A DNA stretch of 64,000 bases from Polytrichum commune (Eukaryota > Streptophyta > Polytrichopsida > Polytrichales > Polytrichaceae), in the NCBI GenBank assembly GCA_950295325.1, contig OX485804.1:56904429-56968428 (forward strand), read 5' to 3'. Below, one piece after another: positions 35,901 to 49,199 of the stretch. Under the pieces are notes generated by a model, which was given only the letters and a program-made list of their open reading frames with translations, did no database searches and was not told where the DNA came from. The position numbers were made by a program, and so were the translations under genes. Position 1 is the stretch's first letter. Every line of letters begins with the position of its first letter.

Positions 35901-38900
35901 GAGTCTGGCTCAAGTTCCAGGAGAAGCCGTATTGTATTCTCCAACTACAAGACCAATAAAAAAACAAATTAACAACATTATATTTTGAAGAGAAATGCTC
36001 ATCAACAGATTCAAAAGCATGACCCTTGTCACCATCCAAGCATGGTATATTCAAACTCAGGCTTGTCAAGGAGAAGCAGAGTGCCTTGGTAAATGCAGAG
36101 TCCTACCTGAGAAATTTCAACATGAGGATCCTCCATCTTCTTGTACAGCATCTCCTTGAACTCCTGGACAATTTTATCTACCTCTTCCAGAACCCTGCTC
36201 AGAATACCAACCTGCATAGAAGGGTGTAAGTACCAGGAGGAAGAAAACTCCTCACGATAACTCCACAAATGAGTGGATATAAACACCAAGATTTCTAATT
36301 ACAGGATTAACAACACCCTAACACATCCCAGAAGTTAATGATTGAGCAATTCCACATGCTACTGAACAAGAACAAGAGGCAGATGGATTTTCTGCCAATG
36401 CCTCTGCAGAAACTTACAGGTGCAGGCAAAACTTGTCAGAAAGCCACAAAGTTTTGACTTCTGAAAATGAACTGCAGACAAAATTACAAACCTCTTCCAT
36501 CCAAGCATAACTATCTTGTTGAAAGGCCTGCAGTTGAGAGATCGGTTCCTCTGAAAAGCACTGCTTTTCACCCTTCTACATTAAATTATTTTACAACCTC
36601 TGTTATGAATAAATTATGGTATGTTTCTAGTGCATTAGAGAAACCAGAGTGACATACATGTGAATATAAAACCAAGGATTTTGCTTTTTTGTACTCCCGA
36701 ATGGCAAGATCATATTCTCCCTTGGCAATGTTTGCTCGTATCATGCTAGGAAGATTGAAGAGGGTCCTGAAACGCTGGAGCATTCCTTGCACAGACCTGA
36801 TTCGCTCAGCTTGGGCCTGTCACCATACGTACACTGCACAACAATGAGAGCACTATTTGGACTGCAATAACTATCGTACTCATATGAGTACCAAATTTGA
36901 TGATCATGACAATGCCTTTTCAATAGGAAAAAGACCAAACAAGCTCCTCAACCAGCCAAATCGATGACCTATTTCGCAGAAAAAGTATTATTAGGATTGT
37001 CTACGTACATTAATAATAGAAGTGCATGGAAATTCATTGACCATGGAACATATACAATCATGTTGTAGTGATGATAATGACAACAATGAGGAACTTGTGA
37101 CCAACAGTGGGGAAATCCAAGAGGAACCATATCTAGACCTGTCGTTCCAGAAGTGGTGCAAACGCTCTCTTTGCAACCATGTCAACTTCTCCAATTGCAT
37201 TGCTGAGGTGTACAGTCCCGGTACCCTCCTTAGAAGATTCTATCTGTTGTAATTTAGAGTGTATATCTGCAAGAGAAATGCCACTACAATGAGGCAGTTT
37301 GTATTCCTCCTTGACTCATTGTGAGGGTTCAAGAGATTAACCTTAAGGGGAAAAATTACTTCTCAGTACAGCAAAAGGTATCCTCAGTACCCAGAATATC
37401 CTAAGTAAGACTTAACTTCTTTAATAATATTTAAGATATTGTTATGCAATCCTAGTAACTGGACATCAAATGGTGTAGGATGAATCCAGTGTGCTCACCA
37501 TCGATAGTGTTTTTACAAGAGATGAAGCAGTCAAAATTTTCTTTGACAAGTTTTTTGAGCTGTTCTTTGCGGTTCTGCAAATCTCGTTTCAAAGCATCCC
37601 CAGCTGCTTCCAAATCATATGCACTTGTGTTTTGATGTATTCGAGCTAAGAAAAACTTTGGATCAAACTTTTCTGAATGATATATCACTTTCTCTGCACC
37701 CAAACAGAACCAGTTGATAAGTCTTACTACTATGAATGATGAGGCCTTCAGGTATGACATGTGAGAGACTATATGAACTACACCTTACTGAATTCAATGG
37801 TGCTCTAAATAAAAGACAATAATCCCCTGCTTCTAGTGAAGAGGCCTTCAAGATGATCAATTTCCAGATAGAGCTCACTGAAGTTTGATCCTACTAATTT
37901 CAAATCTACACAAATCACACCTCATAAAAAGGTCATACCCTAAAAAAGTCAAGCCACACATAGATGATTATGGAAGGGCTCAAATTAATCATCATGATTT
38001 CAGAGTAGCTGTGTAGTATAATATTTGAAGCTTGTGGCTACTAACTTTTGAGAGCTGAAACAGCCAACTTCTTGTTTATTCCTAACAGCAGGCAGTTGTC
38101 TGTAGTCCGTTCCCTTCATGAGACATATAGGACAAACTTTAGTTCCAATAGTTGCTAAGATGACAGATCTTGCAAATTGAATGTTTTGACACACCTCTTG
38201 TGGCATTATCTCTCACAACTGGAACTTCCGACTGGTCAGAAGGGTCCTCCTCAGTGTCATCTCTTTGATTAGATTTTGTATCCTTTTTACTCTTCATGAA
38301 CCCTCGTCCTTTTTCGCCTCCTCTGTCTGAGGATATTGAGGGAGGTGCCTGCTCTCCTCTTGAGATAAGTGTCAAAGTTCTGATGTCAATAATGCTGCAC
38401 AAATACATGCATCACTTAGTTCACAGATCATACATTGCAGCTAAATCAAAGTTATGTCCACCCTTTACATAAGAAGTATACATTCTGGGATAGATAATGA
38501 TGATCCACGATCTGAACTGCTAGTAAAGGGTAAAGGAGTAAAACAATGATATATATAATATGATAATAACGACTACAATAATAACTAAAATTTGTGAGAA
38601 TCCACTCACAAACATCCTGTACTGATGGAAAGAGAGCACTTCACACTTCGTGGGTTCTCTCAATGCTGAAAACAATCTGGCAGTTTGTAAGATGAGTCTT
38701 TAAACCACATAGTGATGTTTGTGGACTTAGGTTTTCAATGTTGACATGAAATATCAGAACTGAATGGAATTCATACAATCTCAGAACAGTAAACACACAT
38801 ACCCAAGGCCCAAGGGATCCACAAAATCCTCTGCTCGCTGAGGAACATCCACCACGTTCGAAGACTTGCGCAGTCGACCTGCTGGGGCATAAGCGACTGG

Positions 38901-41110
38901 TGCTGCTCGCGTTTCCCGCATCTCTCGCACTCTGCGTGCAAGCTGCAGTTCCCAAGACCCTTCAGCATCGTGATCTATAGAACGTCATCCATATATAACA
39001 TGCAATGCTTGTCTGTGACATCATCTGCTCTCATGCTATACCAGACCTCATTCATTATGCTGTGTGGAGTGGCCAATAACTATCATTACAGCAAGGCATA
39101 CTGCTATCTAAATAACCACCATGCTTATGCTGTTGCAATAATGCAATGTTTAAATTTGCATCGAGGAAACTGCCTGCCCAAACCTTTTTATTGTTTTCAA
39201 TTGGAATTAAGAATGAGAGATGTAGTTGGAGACCTATATTATATGAGTAAGTAGAGATGGCTCTAAAACCCTCATATCTGCCAACATTTTCTCACAGGAT
39301 GATTTTCCCCAAAGTGACCAAACCCTTACCACTGCAAAAGCAACTCTTCTGGAATGACCCATTCTTTTTTCACTCAATACTGATCAGCCAAGTGTATACC
39401 AACCCATAACCAATTTCAGCACTTAATCTCCATATCACGGACCAAGCACCAAACAGAAATTCAACACAATGCTCACAACTCATCCCCAAGACCAAAATAA
39501 TCTCCTCACAGTAAGCAGAGTATCCCGACCTGGTGATTTGCAAGATATAGTTGGAGACCTGTATCACGATGTAAAGTGAAGATGTCTCTAAAATCCCATA
39601 TTAGCCTACAACTTGTCCACAATGGATGATGCTTTGGTACTGCAGAAGCCATCCTTCTGTAACGCGTTCTTTTTCAACTCAATGCTGATCTACCGAGTAT
39701 ATAGCGACCCAATAGCGTCAGCACTAAATCTCCACACCCTGGAGCGAGCACCCCACAGAGAGTCCACACAATACCATGCGGCAATGCTCAAAAACCATCC
39801 CGAAGACAGACATAATTTTCTCCATAAGAAGCAGAGTATATTGATTTGGTGAAATGTGAAATGTAGTCAGAAACCTATATTACAATGTAACATGGAGATG
39901 CTTCTAAAACTCTCACATTAACCTGCATATTCTCACAGAGCAATTTCTCCACAATGGCGATCCTTTGCCACTGCAGAAGCAATTCTCCTTTTATAACCCA
40001 CCTTTTTTCAACTTCATCCTGATCCGGCAATGTATATACTGATCCATAAGCATTATCAGCACTTATTCTCCATGCCACAAAGCAAACACTCCATACAGAT
40101 TCCACACAATGCCATGCGGTAATGCTAGAAACCTATTCCAGTAGCAACGTGCTTTTCCCAGAATCAGCAGAGCGTCGTAGTAGGAGACCTATGTGACTCT
40201 AAAACCCTCACATTGGCCCACACTCTCTCGCAGAGCAATTTTCCCACAATGGCGATCCCTTGCCACTGCAGATGCAATACTTCTGATATGACACATTCCT
40301 TTCTCAACTCAAGGCCGATCCGCCAACAATATACCTACATTACTAAACCTCCACACCATGGAGTATGGACTCCACAGAAATCCCACACAAGGCCAGGCAG
40401 CACTGCTCAAAAACCATCAAAAAACCATCCCAATCCATCAGACAGACATAATTTTTCTCCACAAAAAGAAGAACCAGAGTGTCCTGATGATGATGTTGTG
40501 AAGCAAGAGAAACAAGCATTCACATTACCTCTGCCTGATCGACTCCTTTCCAACTATCAGGCTCGCCTTCGTCTTCATCGTCCCACCCCAGATCGTCCTC
40601 CTCCTGGCCCCTGCCTGACGCCGCCTGCTGCTGGTGATGCTTTTGTTGTTGCTGCGACTTGGCCTGCTGCGAGCTTTGCACGATCGTTCGGCGACCCTGT
40701 TGCTGCTGCGGTTCGTCCTCATCTTCTGAAGAGATGCTCAGCATGTCCACTTCGGAGTCATCCTCGTCTTCGATCGGGGGCGGTTTCGGTGCCGCCCTCC
40801 GCGGTGGCCCGGAGCCCGCAGAGGCTATGGGCGCTGTGGATGCTGCGGACGATGCTCCTCCTGCCTTGGCCCGCGATGGCTCTGCTCGCCTGGCCTGCTG
40901 GTGATGCGTGGGAGCGAGAGCGGGAGCTTCTCGCCGTGGTGGCCCCGCAGCCGCAACCGTGCGGGGAGGCTCGCGTCGCGGCGGGCCTGATGCGGCCGTG
41001 GAGACTGTGGGAGGCGGGTAGTTTGGTGGCCGCTGGTAGCTCACCTCTCTCGCTGCTTGCTCCGCTAATGCCCGTTGCAGGAGCTCCTCTTCCTCGTCGT
41101 CCTCCCCCAT
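29903..41110 (-). CDS. SEC5: Exocyst complex component SEC5, 21 exons
   Basis: Exons, 5' to 3': 41110-40529, 38942-38803, 38394-38195, 37693-37499, 37266-37139, 36816-36658, 36211-36107, 35944-35870, 35692-35555, 35366-35172, 34977-34807, 34671-34545, 34192-33946, 33859-33744, 33580-33343, 33174-33060, 32673-32596, 32403-32347, 31858-31709, 31124-30909, 30439-29903. The phases agree throughout, giving 1322 residues. Landmarks match plant SEC5: the N-terminal EELLQRALAEQA, DPLGLGIID, the SEC5 core FDPKFFLARIHQ, KENFDCFISCK and VQGMLQRFRTLFNLP, then GEYDLAIREYKKAK, ELEPDSDPVWHYL, FLMVLSNTGFC and ELKRTRVNVFCFTE. SEC5 is an exocyst subunit that tethers secretory vesicles to the plasma membrane. 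The protein is longer than the roughly 1090 residues of Arabidopsis SEC5A, partly through a Gln/Ala/Pro-rich N-terminus and an unusual hydrophobic C-terminus. The exon 12-15 junctions use weaker splice sites and are the least certain. Confidence 0.93.
39225..40490 (-). repeat. Tandem array of four ~310-bp units in SEC5 intron 1
   Basis: Four diverged units share CACTGCAGAAGCAATTCT, CTCAACTCAATGCTGATC, CACACAATGCCATGCG and GCAGAGTAT in order on the plus strand. The first of these words sits near 39328, 39637, 39968 and 40264. The last unit abuts the donor site of exon 1 (40528). The unit does not resemble any exon, so this is not exon duplication. Confidence 0.87.
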
Positions 41111-42727
41111 CCCTTCTTACTCCTAGTGCTACCACAATGCCCGATCCTACACCATGCAATGCACTCGTCAGGAATAACATATGAAGAGCTTCAGAGCGCC
41201 AATAACGCCGATCCTACACCATGCAATGAACATATAAGGAATAACACATGAAGTGCCTCAAGGCAGCAGCAGCAGCAGAGGAAGAAGAAGTATAAGAAGG
41301 CAATGCATAAATATCTAATGCAAGGCTCCTACTTGTGAAGCTGGATCCGGTGCAGGGAGTATGAGTAGAAGGAGTCCTAAATAATCTTGAGGGCAGAAAC
41401 AGAGGAGGAGGAAGAAAAGGAAGTAGAATTGCTTGCAATGCAACGCAGCGTGAACCATGTGATGCACAGGAGAGCGGAGGAGGAGGAGGTAGAAGAAGCA
41501 GCAGAAGAAGAAGAATTGCTTACAGTGCAATGCAATGCAATGCAAATGCAAATGCAAATAAAGTGAGCTCAATGCAATGTACGTACCGTACTGCGATGTG
41601 ATGAATTGCGGTGCGGTGCGATGCAATGTGAGGAATTTTTATTTCTGTGCTGGATCGAATCAGTCGGAGCTTTGAAAGAAGCAATCTAGAAGAACAAGTA
41701 GAATCAGGGTCGCTCGCTTCCGAAAGGCTTCGGAGGACTGCAAGAAGGGGACGTGAAGCCGCGCAGCCAGAAATTCAAGTACTCTGTGGAGTAAGTCTTT
41801 TGTGATAATTTATTTTTTACTTTTTTACTTCTTCCCTCCCTTTTTTGATCATGGATTAGTAAGGGCATGTTTACATCAAAGGCATTAAACCACGGAACCC
41901 CGCTTTTGGATGAGTCCATAGAGAAGTCCACGGACTATAACTCAAAGTCTCTTAGAGGGCACACTTCCTTGGTGTAAACCCAAATTTTCACTGCACATTC
42001 TCTCAAGCCTATCTTCAAGAGCCGTCCCAAAAAAGGTCCCTACAATCCATGCCAACATTGTCCATACTTCCCACATGGGATCCCATGTAGATTTTTCATC
42101 CACTTCAAATGTTATGGGTTGTGGTCCAAAACTATCCTCGTGGAAACCTAAGCAGGGGTCCGTGACACTCTCAACCAATGAGAATTCAAGGGTTCTCAAG
42201 AGCCATGGCCTCTTGAGGAGCAATAAGAGTCAAATTTCTAACTTGTGTGTGTGTGGTTGAACAATTATAGACATGTGAAAACATACGTGAGTGCACAAGA
42301 AGGGGCGGGGTTTATTGTGATAGCGAGGTATAAAATATATTCATCCTATACAAATTGTAGAAGAAATATATATATATAGGGATATAGGTATATGGGAAGG
42401 CTTAAGAGGACTTTCTTAACAATCACAAAAACCCATGCCACGTATGAAAATCATTTAGTGTGATAGGATTTTATGACAATTATTTCAAAGACTAAGGAAT
42501 GCATGACGAATGAATGAAAAAACTTGGACATGTAAAAGCTTCAATAGGAAAGTTGAATGATAAATCGTGGACGTGAGACAATCAATAATTCTAATAGCTA
42601 TTTAGAAGAAGAAAAATTAATCAACCAACAAATTGCTACATGCAATTTAAAGACTAAGCCTACAGTTTGGGGGTTACCCAAAAAACTACACTACATACGG
42701 TAAACTACACTAAACTACACTAAAAAC
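41111..42727. other. SEC5 upstream region with short tandem TGCAA/TGCAAA repeats
   Basis: The promoter and 5' untranslated region of SEC5 should be here. GCA and GAA-type simple repeats lie at 41265-41300 and 41410-41515. TGCAA and TGCAAA repeats are at about 41525-41562. The ~90-codon frame at 41942-42223 has no recognised features. Confidence 0.5.
41863..41981. mobile_element. Possible short MITE related to the GGGCC-TTTACA elements
   Basis: The left end GGGCATGTTTACATCAAAGG pairs with the inverted right end GGGTTTACACCAAGG over about 119 bp. TAA precedes the left end, but AAA follows the right one, so the target duplication is imperfect. The inside has a GTCCATAG...CTATAACTC word pair like that in the 51463 element. 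Confidence 0.35.
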
Positions 42728-42729
42728 TA

Positions 42730-43089
42730 CACTTATTAGAATTGGGTGTCACCAATTCTAATTGTCTTGCTCATTACTTATTGTAAACCGCGGTACAGTA
42801 TCAGCAATAGTAAACGTAAATCCAACATTATTTGTCATTCATTTGTAATGTTTTAAGGATTATAGATTTACAGTATTGCAATTACTGTCACTTACAAAGT
42901 GCTTCTTCATCCAAATTTCAATCATCCATGACAATATATCATCACAAGTTGCTGAAAAGTTTTGGCCAATGGGATGATCTTATCCATCGTCCATGACAAT
43001 AGTCGTTCACATATTCATAAGAAGTCTCATCTGAAAAGGTTACCATAGTGACATAAAAAACCATATGACACTAAGTATCATGTTTAGCG
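42730..43089. mobile_element. TA-flanked MITE, 360 bp, uninterrupted copy
   Basis: The left end begins CACTTATTAGAATTGGGTGTC after TA, and the right end is TGTTTAGCG followed by TA. The body is collinear with 12913-13650 apart from the nested insert: ATTGTCTTGCTC, then ATCCAACATTATTTGTCATTC, then ACTGTCACTTAC, then CATAAGAAGT, then CATATGACACTAAGTATCATG. Several CTACACTAAA words lie just upstream (42688-42725), perhaps partial ends. Confidence 0.75.
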
Positions 43090-43091
43090 TA

Positions 43092-44148
43092 CTTCTGCTT
43101 CATTGCATATTTGCTAATGTGACTCAGGTTACCTTATGTAAACTTAATTGGTAGAAGTTTGAGAACATGAAAAATGAACCGAATAACAGCCATGTAGCTT
43201 ACCATGTCCCCATGCCACACTCCATCATTTCTGATTTTGTTCTCGAGCTATGTTCTTACAGCAAAACTTCTAGAAAGGGTTTTGTCTATTCTGTGAGATT
43301 ATGACATGGTACCTGTAAGATATAATAAGCGGGATGGATTCATTTGGCTTACTTGAGTCTACCTTACTCAAAGATGTTCTGACAAACATGCTGCCTTCAT
43401 ACACAAGCTCCAGTACGCATGCATTATGCAGTGTAACGCAGTGGTATTAGTGGTAGGAATATAAGTACCGTAGGATTGAAGTTCATCAGTGGGGCGACAA
43501 CATATTTAATCATTTGGATGTAAGCATCTCCTAAGACTCAAGGATTATCAAGGAAATCATCACCAGTTCTGAAATGAATTGAAAACAAGCATTGTCATAT
43601 AAATCAGACAGACGTAGCACAACACTGGAATTAGTTTGTTGCACTTACATCAAATGTTTGATTGTCCAAGATTCTATCCTCATGGCTCCAAGGTTTCGCA
43701 AGTTTTCATAATTTTGATTTTATAAATAATCATTGACAAACAAGGATTACTGCTATAGTAGTTTTGGAGACTGTTGTGGCCCCTGCTTGAGTAGTTCTTT
43801 CTGCTGAGAACATCTTGCAAAGTTTGATTTTTAGCAAGCTTTCACATGAATTGGGTAAGCATGACCTAAAACTCTGACCAATATGTGATACATGGTCAAT
43901 GGCAATGGCAGAACTGTCTGTTTCATCAAACACTGTTCTATGCGAGTCATTATTACTTCACAACTCAGACCTACTTAAATAGACATGATAACAAATCATA
44001 TACTACAAGCCCTGTCAATATTTTCTCATTACAATTGAATGGAAACTCATTTGGTTGAGGTCAAATCTAGGACAGCAAAAATAGTTCATGTCCAGATCAA
44101 TGCATCCATGTCACACCATGCTCAAAAATGATTTAAGATTTAAAAGAT
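43092..44148. other. Photolyase 3' flank
   Basis: This probably includes the photolyase 3' untranslated region. No other gene is seen; the minus-strand frame at 43730-43933 is unremarkable. Confidence 0.45.
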
Positions 44149-47100
44149 TCAAGGGGCAGCTTTTCCTGTAGTTGCTTTAGACTGGACAGAGGGGGCAGTG
44201 CCCTCTTTGATCTGTTTCTTTGTCTTGGCTACCATTTGATTTACGTTCATGACATAGCCAGCTATATTGAACTTCCGTTTACAACCTGCATAGTTCATAT
44301 ACCTAATTTTACCAAACACTGGCCGCTCTTTCCAGCCCTGCAGCACCCAGCAAGCCATAAACTAAGTTAGCATAGTCACCATGATGATCACCTGATATGC
44401 GTGCAGGCCTAAATCATTGGATAGGCTACACCATTTCTTCAACGAGTGTGGATTACCATTTGGAGTTCCATAGTTCTATAGCCTTTTATAGAGGTGCATT
44501 TCAATTTCTTACAACTACATAACGAGTATATTGTATTCCTTGTATAAAATATAACAATCTATTGACGGGCAGAGGTTGTAACTTGTACTATTCTCTGTTA
44601 AGAATTTGTAGTGTTGCATGATTCCAATTGATAACCTGAACTAACTGAAATGAAAGGTGTACTAGGTTGTTCCAAGACGATCTGACCGAGACCAATCAGA
44701 GGAAGATTTTGAGATATGAACCTGATCATGAATGCCACAAATGGACCACATGCAGCCAACGTAGCCATTTGGGTCCCTTCCATCTAATTCATACTGCACC
44801 ACAGAATTACAAAAGACGAGTATCAGAAATACATATGAAAGTTTCCCTTTGAAGAGATTTTAAATTAGCAATTTGTAAATGGCCAATACCAAGCTTATGG
44901 TAATTTTTGACTGAAGCAGGATGGACTTGATTGTATACACCTATTGAACTTGTACTGTCAATTTTGACACAACCAGCCATCTTGTCAACAGTCCTGGCTG
45001 GCAATGACAAGGTTATGGCAATTCCCTAATGATCCCATACCATCAAGGTTGAAATAAATGGCTGAAAACAAAACAACCTACTGTCCTTGTCCCAATGCCT
45101 TAGTTCATTGCCTGAAATTCCACCATACTTTTAGAAGAATAGAAACAAGAATTAGGCACTTAGTTAACGATTTGGATCTTTTGATACCCATTGAAGACCA
45201 CTGTAAGAGAAAACAAAGAGTTCAAACATCCCTTGATATGATGCACACCCTGCAAATAAGAAGGATATTAACCATTTGATACCTTGTCATTCAAATAAAT
45301 TGCTGTAGCAAGTGCTTCCTCTGGACTTTCTGTCCACTCTAGAATCTTCTTTGCCCAATACATCCTGCAGCAAAATCATAATTGGTGATTGCAACTAGAA
45401 TAAGTTGAAGAGACGCTGTATTGAATCCCATACAAAATGTTTCAAAACCATCTCACTCTTTGTGTAAGAAGTATTTTCTCACAGCATTTCCCTGGAAAGT
45501 AACAATACCTAGAAATTTTGAAGTGGTTTACCTCATAAAGCCATGCATTTTGCCATAGTAGACCATCTCCAGCTGCGCTGCATTCCATAACTATGAAACA
45601 ACAACAAAAGCATCACCACATGCAAACATGTGAAACATGTGTGATTTAAGAAGTCCAACATCTGTTAGAATATATATCCTCTAAACTATCCCCTCAACCT
45701 TCAATGAGGAAGAACGCAACTAAACTCATGGTTGAAAATCAATGTACTAGAATCTTGTGCTATATTCCACCTGTCCTTTTCTACAACATTTAATCGTCTC
45801 AATTGTACAGTACCTCGTCATGAGTTTTTCCCTTTTCCAGCTGCTCCTTGCTGCAAATAACATAGATCCAATAGTCACACAACAAGTTGTAATTTGACAT
45901 TCTGAGTTTGGTTAAGTACTATTATGAGCTTACCCTCAATCAACCTACCCATTAAGGTACATGCATCAAGTTGATGATTATTGGTTTGTATGCACGATGA
46001 TATATCACAAATTTCCAAAGGGTGGTGTATTATGAGATTATTATATCAGAATTATACCTAGTGGTGTATGATCTCATAATCTATATGTATTACTGTATGT
46101 GACAATTTGCTTTGTATTACACTCTAGCCTTCCTAATATCACACCTGGGGCAACCAAAGTGCACGTGACATTCATTAAGGAGGTCTGCAGTGTTAACGTG
46201 GATGCATGATAATAGAGAATTAGTGTAGCATGTGACATTATGGAATTACACAAAGTCAACATTGCAATGATGACAACGTGATGTGTGCAAGCGTATGGTT
46301 TGATTTCTTTAGTGGGTTATTTCAATGTCGAACCCATAATATATGAGTGGGAAATGTGACAACAAGGAGAGCAACTTAAACTGAGCACATCCATTCCCTA
46401 GTGTGTCAGGATATAAGAGAGGGAGTGACATTACAGAGTGTAACATTGTGGATGTTAAGTGTGGCATAATGTGGTAAATACTAGAAGAAAATAAGAAAAT
46501 ACTGCAATCTTAAAATATTAAATATTAAAATAGCATGTTATTAAAATATTTTATTATTTCTATATGTGTAAGAATTTTGCCTCAGGAAGTTTGTGATGTA
46601 AGATGATAGAACTGAACGTCATCCTTGAAATACTTACGTGTACAAAAATTCTCGTTTGTCGCTGGCATGAATTCTTAGTGATTCCTGGGCCCAGCTCCAT
46701 GCACCACTGATGTTGTCATAGTTGGGCTGGTAGTGACAATAGTTCTCTGCTAAGCCACCTCGTACAATCAACTCCTCCAAAAATGCATCCACTGACTGCA
46801 CCAGTACTCCACACAGTCACACTTAGCCAAGACATAAGAAAATCCCAACCAATTAATCTGACATAATAAATGAACTTCATTGCATTAAATTAATGTATGA
46901 AGAGATAATTACAACAATTACACCTTACTGCAATGACCTCACTGACCTTTGGGTGTGCTTTTCGAAACTTGCGTGCCTCAAGTGCACATCGCTGAGCTGA
47001 TATATGACCGTAGTGCAAGTAGGGTGACATACCCGACAAACCAGTGGGTTTGGAGGGATCATTCCGATTCTCATAGTTCTTTATTCGACTGCATACAAGT

Positions 47101-49176
47101 GGAAAACAAATTGAATAAACATTCAGTTTTCCATACACAAAACGGCATCCTCATGTGAGTCACTTAAAAAATAATACTGAACCTTGCTGCTCATGGACTA
47201 AATCCAACTGACTTCAAGTACCAAAGTATAGTCAATCCGTAAACGATTCCAAGAATGAACAGAATTTCAAATGCTTGACAAGTGCAAGGTGTATGAGTAC
47301 TTGTTGACAAATCCCTTTGCCTTTCCCATTAGTGCTTCCAGAGCTGCATCTTCTCCTGCTTCACACCAGCTTACTTCTGGAACCTCAGCACCTATACTGA
47401 TACAAAACAAAAATACACAACCACTCAGTACAAATTCCACAATACACTCCCTTCAAGTAACTACACCAATTATGAGTTTTGTGCCAGGGTATTAGGTTCA
47501 TTTCCACACTAAAAACATTACTATTTACCAACCCACAGTATTCAGCATCAGAGGTCCACGTTGTAGGTTACAATGTTTTCATTGAGCTGAAAATAGTGTG
47601 CATTTGAAAAACTTCGATCCTAGGGGAAGGAGGTGGTATATCAGGGGGGCGTAATGTATCTAGGGTTGCACACTATTTGCTTGCGTAATTGTGCATACAA
47701 TGGGCCACACTATGGGGTTGCCCAAAGTCACACTATACATATGCCCACACTATTAACCATAATCAGTGTAGTAAGGACAATAAAAATATACATGACAACT
47801 GATTTGTACCTCACTGGAATGTAATGCTTGTTATACGTCCCTAACACACCTGGAGTGTTTCTGAAGAGTGTGATTCATTTGACAAGGTTCATAAATTTCA
47901 GCAAGGTGCCTAAGAATAATAAGTATACATACCTAGAATTCAAAACCAAGTAGTTCGTGCAAATTTGTAATACCTAATGACTTCATTTATGAGATCATCC
48001 CATTTGACAGGGTCAGGTACTGCAGAATCCCATGTTTTCCCAGGGTTCTCCAATACAGGGAACTCATTGAGAAAGTCGGGAAGCTGCCTCTGAATCTTAG
48101 TGCGGATGGTGCGAGCACCATATTCCATCTTATCAGAAGCGCACCATACCGGGACGACATTGTGAGAATCCACCTCCACAACCGCGACGGAAAGGGCCAC
48201 ATTCTTGCAGACTGCTTCCCGCCATTGCTTGCCTATTCGAAGAGAAGAATAGTCCATGACAAGAAGAGAAGCATTGCATCGACTTATAAAGTTCGGAATT
48301 GTCTCCTCTGGCTTACCCTGAGACAACGCCAACATCATTCATAATAGCAACAATATCTAGTGCAATCGATAAGACTACTCCACAGACAAAAATTCGAGTT
48401 CTAAATTCACAACACAAACCCAACCATATCTAAAATGCAACAACACAGTTCAAATCAGTGACAGAAGCTAGTGCAATCATAAAGGATGCTCTACAAACCG
48501 ATTCAAGTTCTGAATTCACAACAAAAACCCAGCCATGTCTAAAATGCAACAACACATTTCAAATCAACACATAAGCTATTGGAACCATGAAGACTGCTTT
48601 ACAGACAAAATTCAATATCTGAAATAAAAACATAAAATCCAACCATATCTAAAACGCAACAACGCAATTTAAATCAGTCAACAGAAGCTAGTGCAATAGT
48701 GCAAATTTCGACATGGCATTCTGTTGTGGTCTACAGACGAAATTGAAGTTCTGAAAGCACAACATAAAACTCAACCATAAATAAAATGCGAGGGATGCGA
48801 ATTGGAGAATCAACAGGGGAGGCCGGATGGCAAAAGCAGGTGCGAGGAGGAGTTTTGAGAGAAGAGACGGACTCGGAGGAGGAAAAATGGAATGTTGACA
48901 GCCATCAGGTTCCGCTCCACAACTCGTAGTCCACGCAACATGAAACCAAAGTGGCGGGCCTTCGCACCCAAGAAATTGTCCACCAGGTTGAATGCAACCG
49001 CGACGGGCACACCCTTTTTGCGCGCCTGATGAACTGCATGGAGGAGAGCCCAGTTGTCGCGCGATCGATGGTCCCTTGACATCCAATACACAACAGGCCC
49101 CACTCCGTCCTCTCCATCCTTCAACTTCTGGACCCTCCCTAGATACCATGGCCATGCGTCCACTTCAAAGTTAGGT
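44149..49176 (-). CDS. PHR1: Class II CPD photolyase (DNA repair), all but the first exon
   Basis: Ten exons join in phase: 49176-48873, 48317-47974, 47396-47301, 47088-46929, 46795-46638, 45850-45814, 45590-45532, 45364-45283, 44793-44722, 44337-44149 (499 residues plus one base that completes a codon from an upstream exon). Landmarks match plant class II photolyases: [115 protein letters not shown] and [19 protein letters not shown]. The enzyme uses reduced FAD and blue/UVA light to split cyclobutane pyrimidine dimers. The core is intact with no stop or frame break. The start codon is not in these exons; see 50247-50409. Confidence 0.93.
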
Positions 49177-49199
49177 CTGCTCACAACATAATGCCATAA

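Noticed and set aside
40213..41184. 323-codon open frame on the plus strand
   Set aside because: It is antisense to SEC5 exon 1 and runs on into its intron repeats. The SEC5 frame on the minus strand has family similarity and splice-phase support; the GC-rich exon simply keeps the other strand open.
41511..41562. TGCAA/TGCAAA repeats as a regulatory element
   Set aside because: They are simple-sequence repeats upstream of SEC5, and nothing in the sequence shows a regulatory role.
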